Assembly (NCBI GenBank): GCA_002737595.1
Contig: NSHZ01000001.1
Span: 1 to 64,000 of the forward strand
Direction of reading: 5' to 3'
Length of the DNA: 64,000 bases
From: Actinomycetota bacterium
GTDB taxonomy: Bacteria; Actinomycetota; Actinomycetes; Nanopelagicales; Nanopelagicaceae
Below are positions 1-8,642 of the stretch, piece by piece (position 1 is the first letter of the stretch; each line of letters opens with the position of its first letter). The notes under the pieces are model-generated. The model was not told the DNA's origin. It saw nothing but the letters and a program-made list of their open reading frames with translations, and made no database searches. The translations under genes were made by a program, and so were the position numbers.

Positions 1-492
1 TCAATGGTGGTGGCGCGCGACCTTGCGCACGCAAAGATCAAGGAACTTCTTGATTCCGGTAAGCCCATGCCGCAGTACATGCGCGATCATGCCGTCTACT
101 ACGCCGGTCCAGCAAAGACTCCAGAGGGATATGCATCAGGATCATTTGGACCGACGACAGCCGGTCGAATGGATTCATATGTCGCGCAATTCCAAGAGGC
201 TGGCGGATCGCACATCATGCTTGCAAAAGGAAATCGTTCAGCACAGGTGACAGAGGCGTGCAAAAAAAATGGTGGGTTCTATCTAGGTTCTATCGGAGGT
301 CCTGCCGCGCGCTTAGCGCAAGATTGCATCAAAAAAGTTGAAGTTCTCGAGTACGCCGAACTCGGAATGGAAGCCATCTGGAAAATTGATGTGGTCGACT
401 TCCCCGCTTTCATCGTGGTCGACGATAAAGGAAATGACTTCTTTGCCGAGACTAGTAAGCCACTTTCAATTGGACCGAAGCCCACGAATTAG
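1..492 (+). CDS. Class I fumarate hydratase, C-terminal part (partial at window edge)
   Basis: The frame is open from the first base, so the N-terminal [4Fe-4S] domain lies outside the window. The visible ~163 residues match the beta (C-terminal) domain of class I iron-sulfur fumarases, including the stretch [12 protein letters not shown] and the later [12 protein letters not shown]. These enzymes interconvert fumarate and malate in the TCA cycle in the cytoplasm and are oxygen sensitive, unlike class II FumC. The stop overlaps the stop of the convergent transglycosylase gene by four bases. In mycobacteria a fumarase also lies near phoH2, so the position is normal. Family assignment is secure; the full length cannot be judged. 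Confidence 0.88.
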   Translation, partial: SMVVARDLAHAKIKELLDSGKPMPQYMRDHAVYYAGPAKTPEGYASGSFGPTTAGRMDSYVAQFQEAGGSHIMLAKGNRSAQVTEACKKNGGFYLGSIGGPAARLAQDCIKKVEVLEYAELGMEAIWKIDVVDFPAFIVVDDKGNDFFAETSKPLSIGPKPTN

Positions 493-1040
493 TACCAGTT
501 ATTCTGCTGCCAATGGCGCAGGGCGTTAGCAGGGTTGCCATACCTTGATTTGATGTACTTCATTCCCCAGGTGATTTGGGTAACTGGATTCTTTCGCCAA
601 TCGGTAGCTACCGATGACATCTTCGAGCCGGGGAGCGCCTGAGCAATGCCATGGGCACCCGATTCCCGGTTTACCGATTTGTAATTCCAATTGCTCTCAT
701 GATCCCAGAGGTCGAGCAGACAGCCCATTTGGTCAAAACTCCATTGGTAGAGCTCAGCATTTAACTCTCCAGCAACGCTGATCGCCCCCACCCGAGTGCG
801 GGCCAAACTCATTCGGCTGGTAGCTAGCGGCGCACGCGTCTGCGCGCGAGATGGTTCAACGGCTCGATGTTCAATGCGCGGACCGATGAAATCGGGACTA
901 TCAGAAGTAACCAGGATTGAAATGGGTCTATTGGCCCAAGCGCTCGATGGTTGAGTTGATGGTGGCATAGCGCTCACAACACCGGAGGGAAGCGCAATCA
1001 ATAAAGCTATGGCAGATCCCCACATAATTCCTTTACGCAT
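489..1040 (-). CDS. Secreted lytic transglycosylase-like protein (SLT fold)
   Basis: About 183 residues. An N-terminal signal peptide ([20 protein letters not shown]) is followed by ~80 low-similarity residues and a C-terminal goose-lysozyme/SLT-like catalytic region. There DHESNW supplies the catalytic Glu, followed by [15 protein letters not shown] and a tail with [15 protein letters not shown]. It should cleave peptidoglycan outside the membrane. I chose ATG 1040 rather than GTG 1046 because GGAGGTGGAG directly precedes 1040 and would itself be the ribosome-binding site. The ending on ..NWY is typical of small actinobacterial transglycosylases. The family is clear; the in vivo substrate is inferred. 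Confidence 0.8.
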   Translation of the reverse strand: MRKGIMWGSAIALLIALPSGVVSAMPPSTQPSSAWANRPISILVTSDSPDFIGPRIEHRAVEPSRAQTRAPLATSRMSLARTRVGAISVAGELNAELYQWSFDQMGCLLDLWDHESNWNYKSVNRESGAHGIAQALPGSKMSSVATDWRKNPVTQITWGMKYIKSRYGNPANALRHWQQNNWY

Positions 1041-1308
1041 CTCCACCTCCGATTGAGCCTTGTTTCACTTGCTGCACTTGTTGTGCACATACAAGATGCC
1101 CGTGTCCTACGAATGGGTGTCAAATCGAATGAGTGAAGATTGTGGAAAGAAATCGGACATTTTGCCAAAAATATTTTTTTTTACGCAAGGAAAACGCCCT
1201 TAAAGAGAGAGATCTCACATTTCGAAAAAGGCCTCATTTCGCACCAAAAAAGCCAAATAAATATGGGTTTTTCTAGCGTGTCGCGCGTGACAAATGCTTT
1301 ACGTGTTT
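1041..1308. other. AT-rich intergenic region with A/T tracts
   Basis: This is the largest gap in the first part of the window, between the end of phoH2 and the start of the transglycosylase gene, both minus strand. It has homopolymer runs, including a nearly palindromic aaaaatatttttttt around 1169-1182, and two short near-repeats (AAAAAGGCC and AAAAAAGCC). A TTGACA hexamer lies on the minus strand near 1118-1123 and could be a -35 element for the transglycosylase. I see no convincing ydaO/c-di-AMP riboswitch core, which is sometimes found ahead of cell-wall hydrolases, and no open frame I would defend. Confidence 0.4.
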
Positions 1309-2682
1309 TTAAAGGTGGATGGGATCTTCCAGCATTTCGGTCACTAACGCTGCAATCGGTGAACGTTCACTGCGCGTCAAAGTCACATGTGCGAAGAGTG
1401 GATGACCCTTTAAAGCCTCCACTACGGCGACCACGCCATCGTGTCTCCCCACCCTCAAATTGTCACGCTGAGCGATGTCGTGGGTGAGTACCACTCGCGA
1501 ACCTTGACCAATGCGAGAGAGCACCGTAAGTAGTACACCACGCTCTAACGATTGCGCCTCGTCAACAATCACAAATGAATCATGAAGCGAACGGCCACGA
1601 ATATGAGTGAGTGGTAGCACCTCCAAGAGCCCGCGCTCGAGAATCTCATCGATGACGTTTTGGCTCACAAGGGCGCCTAAGGTGTCAAAGACTGCCTGGG
1701 CCCAAGGAGACATCTTCTCCCCTTCGCTTCCTGGCAAATATCCCAACTCTTGGCCACCGACTGCATAGAGCGGGCGAAAGACGACCACCTTTTTATGATG
1801 ACGCTTCTCCATCACCGCTTCCAAACCAGCACAAAGAGCGAGCGCGCTCTTTCCAGTACCGGCACGACCACCTAACGAGACTATGCCCACCTCCGGATCA
1901 GTAAGTAGGTCAAGAGCCACCCGCTGCTCTGCCGAGCGACCATGTATCCCAAAGACATCTCGCTCTGATCGCACCAAGCGCAAAGTTTTCTCTGGGGTCA
2001 CACGTCCAAGAGCGCTCCCGCGTTCACTTACCAGTACGACTCCGGTATGGCACGGCAAATTGCGAATGGCCTCGTGTTCAACGCGCTCACCTTCGTAGAG
2101 TGCATCTACCAAGGTGGCGCCCACTTCCAATTCACTCATTCCTGTCCACCCGCTGCTGGGTGCAAGCTCTGCGCGATACTCCTGAGCAACCACACCCATA
2201 GATGCGGCTTTCACGCGCAGTGGCAAGTCTTTCGTTACCAGCACCACATGTTTGCCTTCTTCAGCCAAATTTCTGGCTACCGCAAGAATGCGAGAATCAT
2301 TACTGCCATCGCGCGTAAATCCGGCAGGCAATAGTCGTAAATCTGTGTGATTGAGCTCTACATGAATGGTGCCGCCTGCGTCGTTTATCAACATAGGTTC
2401 ATCGAGTCGACCATGTTGAATGCGCAGTTCATCTAATGAACGAAGGGCAGCGCGGGCAAAGTAACCGAGCTCAGGGTGATCACGCTTGCCCTCAAGTTCG
2501 CCAATCACTGCGATCGGCAGAATGACTTCATGTTCGGCAAAGCGATAGAGCGCCGCCGGATCTGCCAGCAAGACGCTGGTGTCGAGTACGTACGAGATGG
2601 ATGCCGGCCCCTCATTTATAGCGGGCTTTTTAGCGGGCTTACTGATGGGCTTACTGATGGACTTCTTGCTCGTTACCGCCAC
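1309..2682 (-). CDS. phoH2: PIN-PhoH fusion ATPase (PhoH2-type RNA helicase/RNase)
   Basis: 457 residues. A Lys/Pro-rich leader (residues 1-25, partly encoded by a 12-bp tandem duplication at 2635-2658) precedes a PIN nuclease domain with the acidic motif [12 protein letters not shown] near residue 31. A PhoH P-loop ATPase domain follows, with Walker [13 protein letters not shown] near residue 272 and Walker [10 protein letters not shown]. In mycobacteria PhoH2 unwinds and cleaves RNA and is linked to a VapC-like toxin-antitoxin origin. The start is GTG with AGAGGGG upstream. It sits between fumarase and uppS, as in M. tuberculosis. No antitoxin-like small ORF is visible immediately upstream. 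Confidence 0.88.
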   Translation of the reverse strand: MAVTSKKSISKPISKPAKKPAINEGPASISYVLDTSVLLADPAALYRFAEHEVILPIAVIGELEGKRDHPELGYFARAALRSLDELRIQHGRLDEPMLINDAGGTIHVELNHTDLRLLPAGFTRDGSNDSRILAVARNLAEEGKHVVLVTKDLPLRVKAASMGVVAQEYRAELAPSSGWTGMSELEVGATLVDALYEGERVEHEAIRNLPCHTGVVLVSERGSALGRVTPEKTLRLVRSERDVFGIHGRSAEQRVALDLLTDPEVGIVSLGGRAGTGKSALALCAGLEAVMEKRHHKKVVVFRPLYAVGGQELGYLPGSEGEKMSPWAQAVFDTLGALVSQNVIDEILERGLLEVLPLTHIRGRSLHDSFVIVDEAQSLERGVLLTVLSRIGQGSRVVLTHDIAQRDNLRVGRHDGVVAVVEALKGHPLFAHVTLTRSERSPIAALVTEMLEDPIHL

Positions 2683-2775
2683 TCAATACCCCTCTGGTTG
2701 TGCGAGGACCGTATGGAATAAAAGTTACGCATCCGGAGAAGAAAGACCTATGCGACACGCCCACCCAAAATGGGG

Positions 2776-3564
2776 CTAAGCACCGAATCTGCGTGAACGT
2801 TGGGCAAACGCACGGAGCGCGCGCAGAAAGTCGATCCGTCGAAAATCTGGCCAGTATGCCTCACAGAAGTAGAACTCCGAGTGCACACTCTGCCAGAGTA
2901 GGAATCCACCCAAGCGTTGTTCTCCAGAGGTGCGAATCACTAAGTCCGGGTCTGGTAGGCCCTTTGTATAAAGGTGTTCTGCAATGTGATCTGGAGTTAA
3001 CATTTCGGCAACTTCGATCAGTGACTTTCCCTGCGTAGCATGCTCTGTAAGAAGTGACTTAACCGCATCTGCGATTTCTCTTCGCCCGCCATAACCAATA
3101 GCTACGTTAACCGTAATGCCGGCAATATCTTCTGTGGTCTCACAAGCGTGTGTGAGCCTTTCCTGCAGATCGGCAGGAAGTACATCGAGTGCTCCCACCA
3201 GATTCAGCTTCCACTTCTGGCGACCAGCCAATTCTGCAACAGTGCGATCAATAATCTCTAAAAGCAGAGAGACTTCTCGCTCTGAACGTGAAAGATTGTC
3301 GGTGGATAGCAGCCATAAAGTTACGTGTGAGATGTTAAATTCTTCACACCACTGAAGGAGCTCCACAATTTTACGTGCACCCGCGGCATGACCAATTTCA
3401 CTCTCCGCACCCGAATTGCGTGCCCACCTACGATTTCCATCAAGAATGACACCTACATGCTGTGGGACTTTGGCTCGATCAACTCGTTCACTTAATCTTC
3501 GTTCATAGATGGGATAGGCAGCCGCCTTAACGACCTTCTTAATTGACCGTTTAAGACTAGCCAT
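2776..3564 (-). CDS. uppS: Isoprenyl transferase (cis-prenyltransferase, UppS family)
   Basis: 262 residues. The conserved pyrophosphate-binding motif is VGVILDGNRRWAR (Asp42), and the C-terminal RTSGEQRLGGFLLWQS ends with the usual SEFYF. The enzyme condenses isopentenyl diphosphate onto an allylic diphosphate in cis, feeding the lipid carrier for peptidoglycan and glycans. Length and location near mca and greA resemble mycobacterial Rv1086, a short-chain Z-farnesyl diphosphate synthase, so product length is uncertain between C15 and C50/55. It lies four bases downstream of the DUF3817 gene on the same strand, so the two are probably co-transcribed. Confidence 0.88.
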   Translation of the reverse strand: MASLKRSIKKVVKAAAYPIYERRLSERVDRAKVPQHVGVILDGNRRWARNSGAESEIGHAAGARKIVELLQWCEEFNISHVTLWLLSTDNLSRSEREVSLLLEIIDRTVAELAGRQKWKLNLVGALDVLPADLQERLTHACETTEDIAGITVNVAIGYGGRREIADAVKSLLTEHATQGKSLIEVAEMLTPDHIAEHLYTKGLPDPDLVIRTSGEQRLGGFLLWQSVHSEFYFCEAYWPDFRRIDFLRALRAFAQRSRRFGA

Positions 3565-3568
3565 CGAG

Positions 3569-3856
3569 TTAGCCGATCAGAGCGCGGGCGCGACGATCAG
3601 CGAAGAACGATGCCATGGGTACGGTCCCAGCGATCAGGAAGAGGACAGTTCGCTTCAGATCCCAATTGGCCAGGCGGGAGAGATTAAAAGTAACAACCAC
3701 GTAGGCCATGTAGAGGTAGCCATGAATTTGCCATGTGATGGCTGTCCACTGGCCTTCGCCGCCAAACATATATTTGTAAGGGAGCGCAACAATAATGTTG
3801 AATAACAAGAAAATACCAGTCACCCAGGCAAAGATGCGAAACAATTTTATGGTCAT
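3569..3856 (-). CDS. DUF3817 small integral membrane protein
   Basis: 95 residues with about three membrane segments: one near residues 8-28, one after QWTAITWQIHGYLYMAYVVV, and one near residues 70-86 (TVLFLIAGTVPMASFFADRR). The WQIHGYLYM..Y pattern is characteristic of the DUF3817 family common in Actinobacteria. A GGAGG ribosome-binding site lies about 7 bases before ATG 3856. It is sandwiched between SURF1 and uppS in the same direction, suggesting one operon. Molecular function is unknown; some family members are annotated as YdzA-like. Confidence 0.75.
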   Translation of the reverse strand: MTIKLFRIFAWVTGIFLLFNIIVALPYKYMFGGEGQWTAITWQIHGYLYMAYVVVTFNLSRLANWDLKRTVLFLIAGTVPMASFFADRRARALIG

Positions 3857-3873
3857 TTAACTACCTCCGTAAG

Positions 3874-4563
3874 TCACGTTAGCATATCGATTTTACGTTC
3901 AAGGCGGATAGTTCTAGCCCATAAATAAATCACCATCAAGATCAACATCCACCAGAGCACAACATAAAGAAGGTGCTGCCAATAGAAACCAGGAACTTTC
4001 TTTATGGCAAGCGGTGCCGACTCCACGATGGCGAACTTCATCGACGTGGAGGTGAGCCCACTCTCGGCATAAGCAGTGACATACCCGTTGATCAGTCGAT
4101 CGAATTGACCGGCTATGAGAACTGGATCTATCCGCGAAAGTTGGCCTGGAGAAGTTGAATTTGATTCTGCGCTTTCCTCACGCGGAGGTGTGACCCTGCC
4201 AGCCACGATGGTGCTCTCATTGAGGCGAGCAGGTGCACCTACTCCGCGGAGCACTAAAATCGAGCCCGAGTCACCCTTGAAGAGCGAAACCTCACTCCGA
4301 ACGTTCTCATCTATCACGTAGAAGTTGGCAATGTACTTTCCAGAAAGCGTGACTCGCCTATCGCTGAGGGCTGGCGAGAATTTTTGACCAGCTTTAACAA
4401 TCTGCGAAAGCGGTACCTCTTTAATATCTGCTACTGGCTTCACCGAAGCTTTGAGATCAGCCGCGCGGTGAAGTTGCCATTGTCCCAGTAAAAAGAAACT
4501 TGCAATCATGACAAGAGCGGTCAGATGGAAAGTGATCCACCAAAGAGTCGATCGAGTCTTCAC
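3874..4563 (-). CDS. SURF1 family cytochrome oxidase assembly protein
   Basis: 229 residues. Transmembrane helices lie at the N-terminus (TLWWITFHLTALVMIASFFLL, followed by GQWQLHRA) and near the C-terminus (YVVLWWMLILMVIYLWARTI), bracketing an extracytoplasmic domain. GQWQLHRAADLK and PGFYWQHLLYVVLWW are recognisable SURF1 landmarks. SURF1 proteins help insert heme a into the aa3-type oxidase. The start codon is GTG 4563 and overlaps the stop of the preceding 55-residue gene as GTGA, which implies translational coupling. With CtaG further along (49157), it points to an aa3-type terminal oxidase encoded elsewhere in the genome. Confidence 0.82.
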   Translation of the reverse strand: MKTRSTLWWITFHLTALVMIASFFLLGQWQLHRAADLKASVKPVADIKEVPLSQIVKAGQKFSPALSDRRVTLSGKYIANFYVIDENVRSEVSLFKGDSGSILVLRGVGAPARLNESTIVAGRVTPPREESAESNSTSPGQLSRIDPVLIAGQFDRLINGYVTAYAESGLTSTSMKFAIVESAPLAIKKVPGFYWQHLLYVVLWWMLILMVIYLWARTIRLERKIDMLT

Positions 4564-4727
4564 TGATCTTTACGAAGTCTGCGTAAGCGCTTATAAAAGT
4601 TTCGCAGTAGGAGGAATGTAGCCACAGAAAGCAGACCCGTCACGATCGCGCCGATCGCACCCGGAGTGACCTTTGACTCATCTACTTCAGCAAGAATGAT
4701 GGTATTGGTGCTATTTAAGAAATTCAC
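4560..4727 (-). CDS. Small membrane protein between mca and SURF1 (55 aa)
   Basis: This short frame starts at GTG 4727, ten bases after the mca stop, and ends in TGA at 4560-4562, overlapping the SURF1 start (GTGA). It encodes ~55 residues: a short outer segment (NFLNSTNTIILAEVDESK), one hydrophobic helix (GAIGAIVTGLLSVATFLLL) and a strongly basic tail (KRLRRLRKDQ), which predicts an N-out/C-in single-span protein. A small membrane protein occupies the same slot next to mca in mycobacteria (Rv1083, from memory). Function is unknown. Confidence rests on tight coupling on both sides and sensible topology. Confidence 0.68.
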   Translation of the reverse strand: MNFLNSTNTIILAEVDESKVTPGAIGAIVTGLLSVATFLLLRNFYKRLRRLRKDQ

Positions 4728-4736
4728 GTTACCATT

Positions 4737-5633
4737 CTACTCATCATCATCCTCAACACCAGCGAAGAGATCGCTCTCGGATACGTCGATTTCACCGACC
4801 GCAGAGAAGGCAAGCTCGAACTCTTCGGTCGGCCAGACCTCCCGCTGCAGTGAGATTGGAACCGCGAACCATTGGCCCATGGGATCTACTTGGGTGGCAT
4901 GAGCGATCAAGGCCGCGTTTCGAATCTCGAAGAAATCGGCGCATTCGACCCGAGTGGTAATTCTTACTGGACGGCGGTCTTTCCAGTTCTGTAACCAGCT
5001 TTCATAAGGATTGGCTAATTTAAGCTCGGCCATCGCTTGAGCCAGAACTTCTAATCTCTCTCTCGTAAACTGTTGATTAAAATAGATTTTTTGCACTTGC
5101 CAGCCTTGATCAGCAGCCAATTTCACTGCAGCCATCGTGACTTCATGGGTTCTTATGTGATCAGGGTGGGGATAGCCACCTAATTCGTCATACGTGGTGA
5201 TTACGTGCGGACTGAACTCAAGGATCTTCTCAGCAAGTAATGCGGCCGGGATCTCAACTGGAATATCAGCAAAGCAACCCGCGGGCAGTGGCGGCAAGGG
5301 ATCACCTTGCGGAAATCCAGAATCCTCAAAGCCCAGCCATTGGTGGTCAACGCCAAGGATTTCTTGAGCGTGTGCCATCTCGCTTCTGCGCACTTCCAGC
5401 AAATTTGTTATTCCTGAATCTTTCAGACCTGGATTCAATATGTCGCCGCGCTCGCCCCCCGTGCAACTGATTACTAGGACTTGATGTCCAGCACGCACGT
5501 ACTTCGCCATCGTGGCCGCACCCTTACTCGATTCATCATCGGGATGTGCGTGCACCGCCATCAAACGACCCTTAAAGACCGGCGGACTAATCGGCGGACT
5601 AATCAACGTAGCGATCGTCAACTGAGTGCTCAT
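4737..5633 (-). CDS. mca: Mycothiol S-conjugate amidase
   Basis: About 298 residues from the chosen start. The zinc-binding motif AHPDDESSKGAA near the N-terminus and the later GGYPHPDHIRTHEV are diagnostic of the MshB/Mca deacetylase family. Residues such as YFNQQFTRERLEVLAQAM and the length favour Mca over MshB. Mca cleaves mycothiol S-conjugates during electrophile detoxification in the cytoplasm. The frame extends upstream to 5726, but that portion overlaps the divergent DUF4307 gene. ATG 5633 has GGGAG 10 bases upstream and gives the expected N-terminus. Its presence shows that the organism uses mycothiol. Confidence 0.88.
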   Translation of the reverse strand: MSTQLTIATLISPPISPPVFKGRLMAVHAHPDDESSKGAATMAKYVRAGHQVLVISCTGGERGDILNPGLKDSGITNLLEVRRSEMAHAQEILGVDHQWLGFEDSGFPQGDPLPPLPAGCFADIPVEIPAALLAEKILEFSPHVITTYDELGGYPHPDHIRTHEVTMAAVKLAADQGWQVQKIYFNQQFTRERLEVLAQAMAELKLANPYESWLQNWKDRRPVRITTRVECADFFEIRNAALIAHATQVDPMGQWFAVPISLQREVWPTEEFELAFSAVGEIDVSESDLFAGVEDDDE

Positions 5634-5649
5634 GGTGAAGAATGCTCCC

Positions 5650-6036
5650 ATGAAGCGCAACTCAGTGTTACCTGTGAAACCCTGGCGTGCACGCATTGCC
5701 ATTCTTCTACTCGCCATCATCGGCACAGGATGGCTGGGTTGGAGCGCCTGGTTTCACAGCCGCCCAGCTCTCACGATCCAGGAAATCGCTTTCACGATTA
5801 CCAGCGAGAGTTCCACCGAATTGCGCTACGAAGTGACTAGGCGCGAGCCAGATCGCCCCATCATCTGCGTCTTACGCGCCCTCGACAGCTCGGCAGCAGT
5901 GGTCGGTGAGGTACGCGAAACCATCCCAGGCGAGACCGGCAAAGCGGCTTCGTCCACCGCCGCCCGACGCACCATAATCGCCACTCTTGGCAGAGCGGCC
6001 TTCGTCAAGGTCGACCGCTGTTGGGTTACCCGCTAA
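5650..6036 (+). CDS. DUF4307 family membrane protein
   Basis: About 128 residues. A basic N-terminus is followed by one transmembrane helix (IAILLLAIIGTGWLGWSAW) and an extracytoplasmic beta-rich domain with the FxITS..STELRYEVTR and PIICVLRALDSSAAVVGE patterns of DUF4307. The mca-DUF4307-greA arrangement is conserved in Actinobacteria. ATG 5650 has GGTGAAG nine bases before it; ATG 5632 is an alternative that would overlap the divergent mca start. With the chosen starts only 16 bp separate the two start codons, so each promoter must lie within the other gene. Function unknown. Confidence 0.75.
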   Translation: MKRNSVLPVKPWRARIAILLLAIIGTGWLGWSAWFHSRPALTIQEIAFTITSESSTELRYEVTRREPDRPIICVLRALDSSAAVVGEVRETIPGETGKAASSTAARRTIIATLGRAAFVKVDRCWVTR

Positions 6037-6047
6037 CCTCGCCTCTT

Positions 6048-6527
6048 ATGACTGGATCTTGGCTCACGCAAGAGGCGTTCGATCGCCTCACCATCGAACT
6101 CGTGGAACTTCAGGGGCCTCGTCGCGCGGAGATTGTGAAGAAGATCGCCGACGCTCGCGAGGAGGGCGACCTGAAAGAGAATGGCGGCTACCACGCCGCC
6201 CGTGAAGAGCAAGGGAAGCTCGAAGGGCGTATCCGACAACTCAAACACATGCTCGAGCATGCCCATGTAGGGGTAAATCCAGATGCCGAGAGTGGCGTGG
6301 TCTCCCGTGGATCGGTGGTGACCGTCGATATGGCCGGCGACGAGATGAAATTCCTGCTCGGTTCACGTGAATCAGCCCCCGAAGGCCTTGATGTCTACAG
6401 CGACCAATCTCCGCTCGGAGCTGCTGTCCTGGGCGCCAAAGTGGGGAGCACCGTGGAGTACTCCTCGCCCGACGGGAAGCGCACTTTCAAAGTGGCCATT
6501 TTGGAATGTGAGCCCTACACCGGCTAG
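6048..6527 (+). CDS. greA: Transcription elongation factor GreA
   Basis: About 159 residues from ATG 6048. The N-terminal coiled coil contains the acidic tip IADAREEGDLKENGGYH, whose Asp/Glu residues reach into the RNA polymerase secondary channel and stimulate cleavage of backtracked RNA. The C-terminal FKBP-like domain ends ..VAILECEPYTG. The frame is open from 6021, but MTGSWLTQEAFDRL is the natural start. Position next to DUF4307 and mca is conserved among Actinobacteria. Confidence 0.92.
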   Translation: MTGSWLTQEAFDRLTIELVELQGPRRAEIVKKIADAREEGDLKENGGYHAAREEQGKLEGRIRQLKHMLEHAHVGVNPDAESGVVSRGSVVTVDMAGDEMKFLLGSRESAPEGLDVYSDQSPLGAAVLGAKVGSTVEYSSPDGKRTFKVAILECEPYTG

Positions 6528-6551
6528 ATGGTGATTTAACTACCCGAACCC

Positions 6552-6577
6552 TATATAGTTGCATGGTGCAAGCAACT
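6552..6577 (+). promoter_or_regulatory. Promoter/operator overlapping the marR start codon
   Basis: TATATA (6552-6557) lies five bases before ATG 6563. An inverted repeat AGTTGC (6557-6562) / GCAACT (6572-6577) brackets the first codons, with an inner TTGCA..TGCAA. This geometry suits a leaderless or near-leaderless mRNA and autorepression by the MarR protein, whose family binds short palindromes over its own promoter. Inferred from sequence only. Confidence 0.5.
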
Positions 6578-7018
6578 TCTCAGGATGAAGAGCTCCTCAG
6601 TTCCATCGTCTCTTTGGTCTGGTCCTTTCGAGACCTGGCCGCCGAATGTGGCGTGCCCGGCGAGCCCGGTGATCGCACGATTCTTCGGGTAATGGCCGTC
6701 GTGCAACGAAATATTGCTCCCCCGCGCATCTCAGAAGTTGCCGATGCGGTGGGCTTGGATCTGTCGACCACGAGCCGCCACTGCGCCACTTTGGGTCGCG
6801 ATGGATTAATTGAACGCATTGAAGATGAAACCGATCGGCGCGCATTTCGCTTGCGCCTTACTCCGGCCGGAAAGAAATTACTGATTCAAGTACGCGATTC
6901 GCGCACCCAAGCAATCGCTAGTGCTCTTGAAACTTGGAGCGATAAAGAGAAGTTGGAAGCAAGCGAAATATTGCATCGCATTGCACATGAAATTAATCCC
7001 AAACGAGAGAAGAAATAA
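6563..7018 (+). CDS. MarR family transcriptional regulator of an efflux operon
   Basis: 151 residues. A winged-helix DNA-binding core has the MarR features ISEVADAVGLDLSTTSRHCATLGRDGLI and the wing DETDRRAFRLRLTPAGKKL. It probably represses itself and the downstream DHA2 transporter: the stop TAA and the transporter start ATG share one base (TAATG), so they are translationally coupled. An inverted repeat over its start codon (6557-6577) is the candidate operator. The inducing ligand cannot be told from sequence; drugs or phenolic compounds are typical. Confidence 0.85.
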   Translation: MVQATSQDEELLSSIVSLVWSFRDLAAECGVPGEPGDRTILRVMAVVQRNIAPPRISEVADAVGLDLSTTSRHCATLGRDGLIERIEDETDRRAFRLRLTPAGKKLLIQVRDSRTQAIASALETWSDKEKLEASEILHRIAHEINPKREKK

Positions 7019-8637
7019 TGAGCGAGACCAGCGCAACCCTTCCTAAAGATTCAGCTAATAGTTCTCCTGCGGGATTAACTCATCGCCAAATTCTGGTAGT
7101 GCTTTCTGGCCTCATGACAGGCATGCTCCTTGCAGCATTAGACCAGACGATCGTCTCGACGGCACTCAAGCAAATTGTAGAAGATCTAGATGGGCTTGAT
7201 CACTACACCTGGGTGGTTACTGCCTACTTGCTCACATCGACTGCGACGACACCGCTCTACGGAAAAATCTCCGACCTGTACGGCCGCCGCCCGGTGTTCC
7301 AATTCGCCATCATCACTTTCTTGGTGGGTTCACTCCTAGCCGCCTTCTCCACCAACATGACTGAACTCATTGCTACGCGTGCCATTCAAGGTCTTGGCGG
7401 TGGCGGATTGATGGCTCTCACATTCACCATCATTGGCGACATTATTCCGCCGCGGGAGCGCGGGCGCTATCAAGGATATTTTGGAGCAGTGTGGGGTCTT
7501 TCATCTGTAGCAGGTCCTCTTTTGGGCGGCTACTTCTCAGACAGCGGGAATATTCTTGGCATCACCGGTTGGCGTTGGATCTTCCTCATTAACTTACCTT
7601 TTGGAATAGTCGCGTTAGTTGTGACCTCAATCGTTTTGCACATTCCCAAGGTTCGTCGCGAACATAAGATCGATTACCTTGGCGCGATCACAATGATCGC
7701 GGCGGTGAGCTCAATCTTACTCGCTATCGCCTATTCAGTACCCGCACACGGCTGGAGTGACATCCTCACGTTAGCTTATTTCGCAGTGGGTATTTTACTC
7801 ACACTTGCATTCTTGCAAATCGAGCGCACGGCTATCGAGCCAATTCTTCCACTCGATCTCTTTAAGAACGATATCTTCAGTGTTACTTCCGGTATTGGCT
7901 TCATTATCGGTGCTGGCATGTTCGGAGCGCTCGTTATGCTTCCGCTCTACTTGCAAGTAGTGCAAGGCAATTCGGCCACTGAGTCTGGGCTTAAGTTAAT
8001 TCCCTTCATGTTGGGCATTCTCACAATGTCGATCCTGACTGGAAAGCGAATCTCGAAGACCGGTAAGTATAAGAAATTCCCATTAATTGGCAGTTTGGTC
8101 ATGACGCTAGGCCTGTTGTTGATGACCACGCTCAGCATTTCTACACCATTCTGGCAATTAGCAATTTTTTCCATGCTGATTGGAATGGGACTTGGCCTCA
8201 CCATGCCTACCATGGTGGTAGCCGTGCAGAATGCCGTGGACTTCAAAGACATGGGCGTGGCTACCGGAGCTAACACATTCTTCCGCTCCCTTGGCGCAGC
8301 CTTTGGGTCGGCAATCTTTGGCACCATTCTCACGAATCGTTTGGCAGTTCACATTGATTCTGGAATGGCTCAGCTGGCGATTAGCAATCCGGCAGCAGCC
8401 GAGAGCTTCGACCCTGCACTTCTCGGCCAGTTACAGAACAGCACCTCAGTGCTAGCCACGCTCCCCACGGAAGTGACAGAAACAGTTCTGCAAAGTTTTG
8501 TCTATTCATTTCATGATGTTTTTTGGACTGCAGCACCAATCACCGCGATTGGGATTCTATTGGCTCTCTTGCTGAGAGAAATCCCCCTTCGATCAAATGA
8601 AGATCATGCTGCCGCCCGACATGAATCGGGTCACTAG
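7018..8637 (+). CDS. DHA2 family MFS multidrug efflux transporter (14-TMS)
   Basis: 539 residues with about 14 hydrophobic segments. The MFS signatures of the EmrB/QacA family are present: LDQTIVSTALKQIVEDL in TM1, the loop 2-3 motif LYGKISDLYGRRPVF, and motif C-like GLSSVAGPLLGGYFSD. It is a proton-coupled drug exporter in the cytoplasmic membrane. It is coupled to the upstream marR gene and followed after five bases by a second MFS gene. Substrate is not predictable from sequence. Confidence 0.88.
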   Translation: MSETSATLPKDSANSSPAGLTHRQILVVLSGLMTGMLLAALDQTIVSTALKQIVEDLDGLDHYTWVVTAYLLTSTATTPLYGKISDLYGRRPVFQFAIITFLVGSLLAAFSTNMTELIATRAIQGLGGGGLMALTFTIIGDIIPPRERGRYQGYFGAVWGLSSVAGPLLGGYFSDSGNILGITGWRWIFLINLPFGIVALVVTSIVLHIPKVRREHKIDYLGAITMIAAVSSILLAIAYSVPAHGWSDILTLAYFAVGILLTLAFLQIERTAIEPILPLDLFKNDIFSVTSGIGFIIGAGMFGALVMLPLYLQVVQGNSATESGLKLIPFMLGILTMSILTGKRISKTGKYKKFPLIGSLVMTLGLLLMTTLSISTPFWQLAIFSMLIGMGLGLTMPTMVVAVQNAVDFKDMGVATGANTFFRSLGAAFGSAIFGTILTNRLAVHIDSGMAQLAISNPAAAESFDPALLGQLQNSTSVLATLPTEVTETVLQSFVYSFHDVFWTAAPITAIGILLALLLREIPLRSNEDHAAARHESGH

Positions 8638-8642
8638 TAAAC

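Noticed and set aside
1041..1308. Possible c-di-AMP (ydaO) riboswitch ahead of the transglycosylase gene
   Set aside because: Such riboswitches often precede cell-wall hydrolase genes, but the region is AT-rich with homopolymers and I could not find the conserved core.
1309..2682. PhoH2 as part of a PhoAT toxin-antitoxin pair
   Set aside because: No short antitoxin frame lies directly upstream; the 93-bp gap to uppS contains no convincing ORF.
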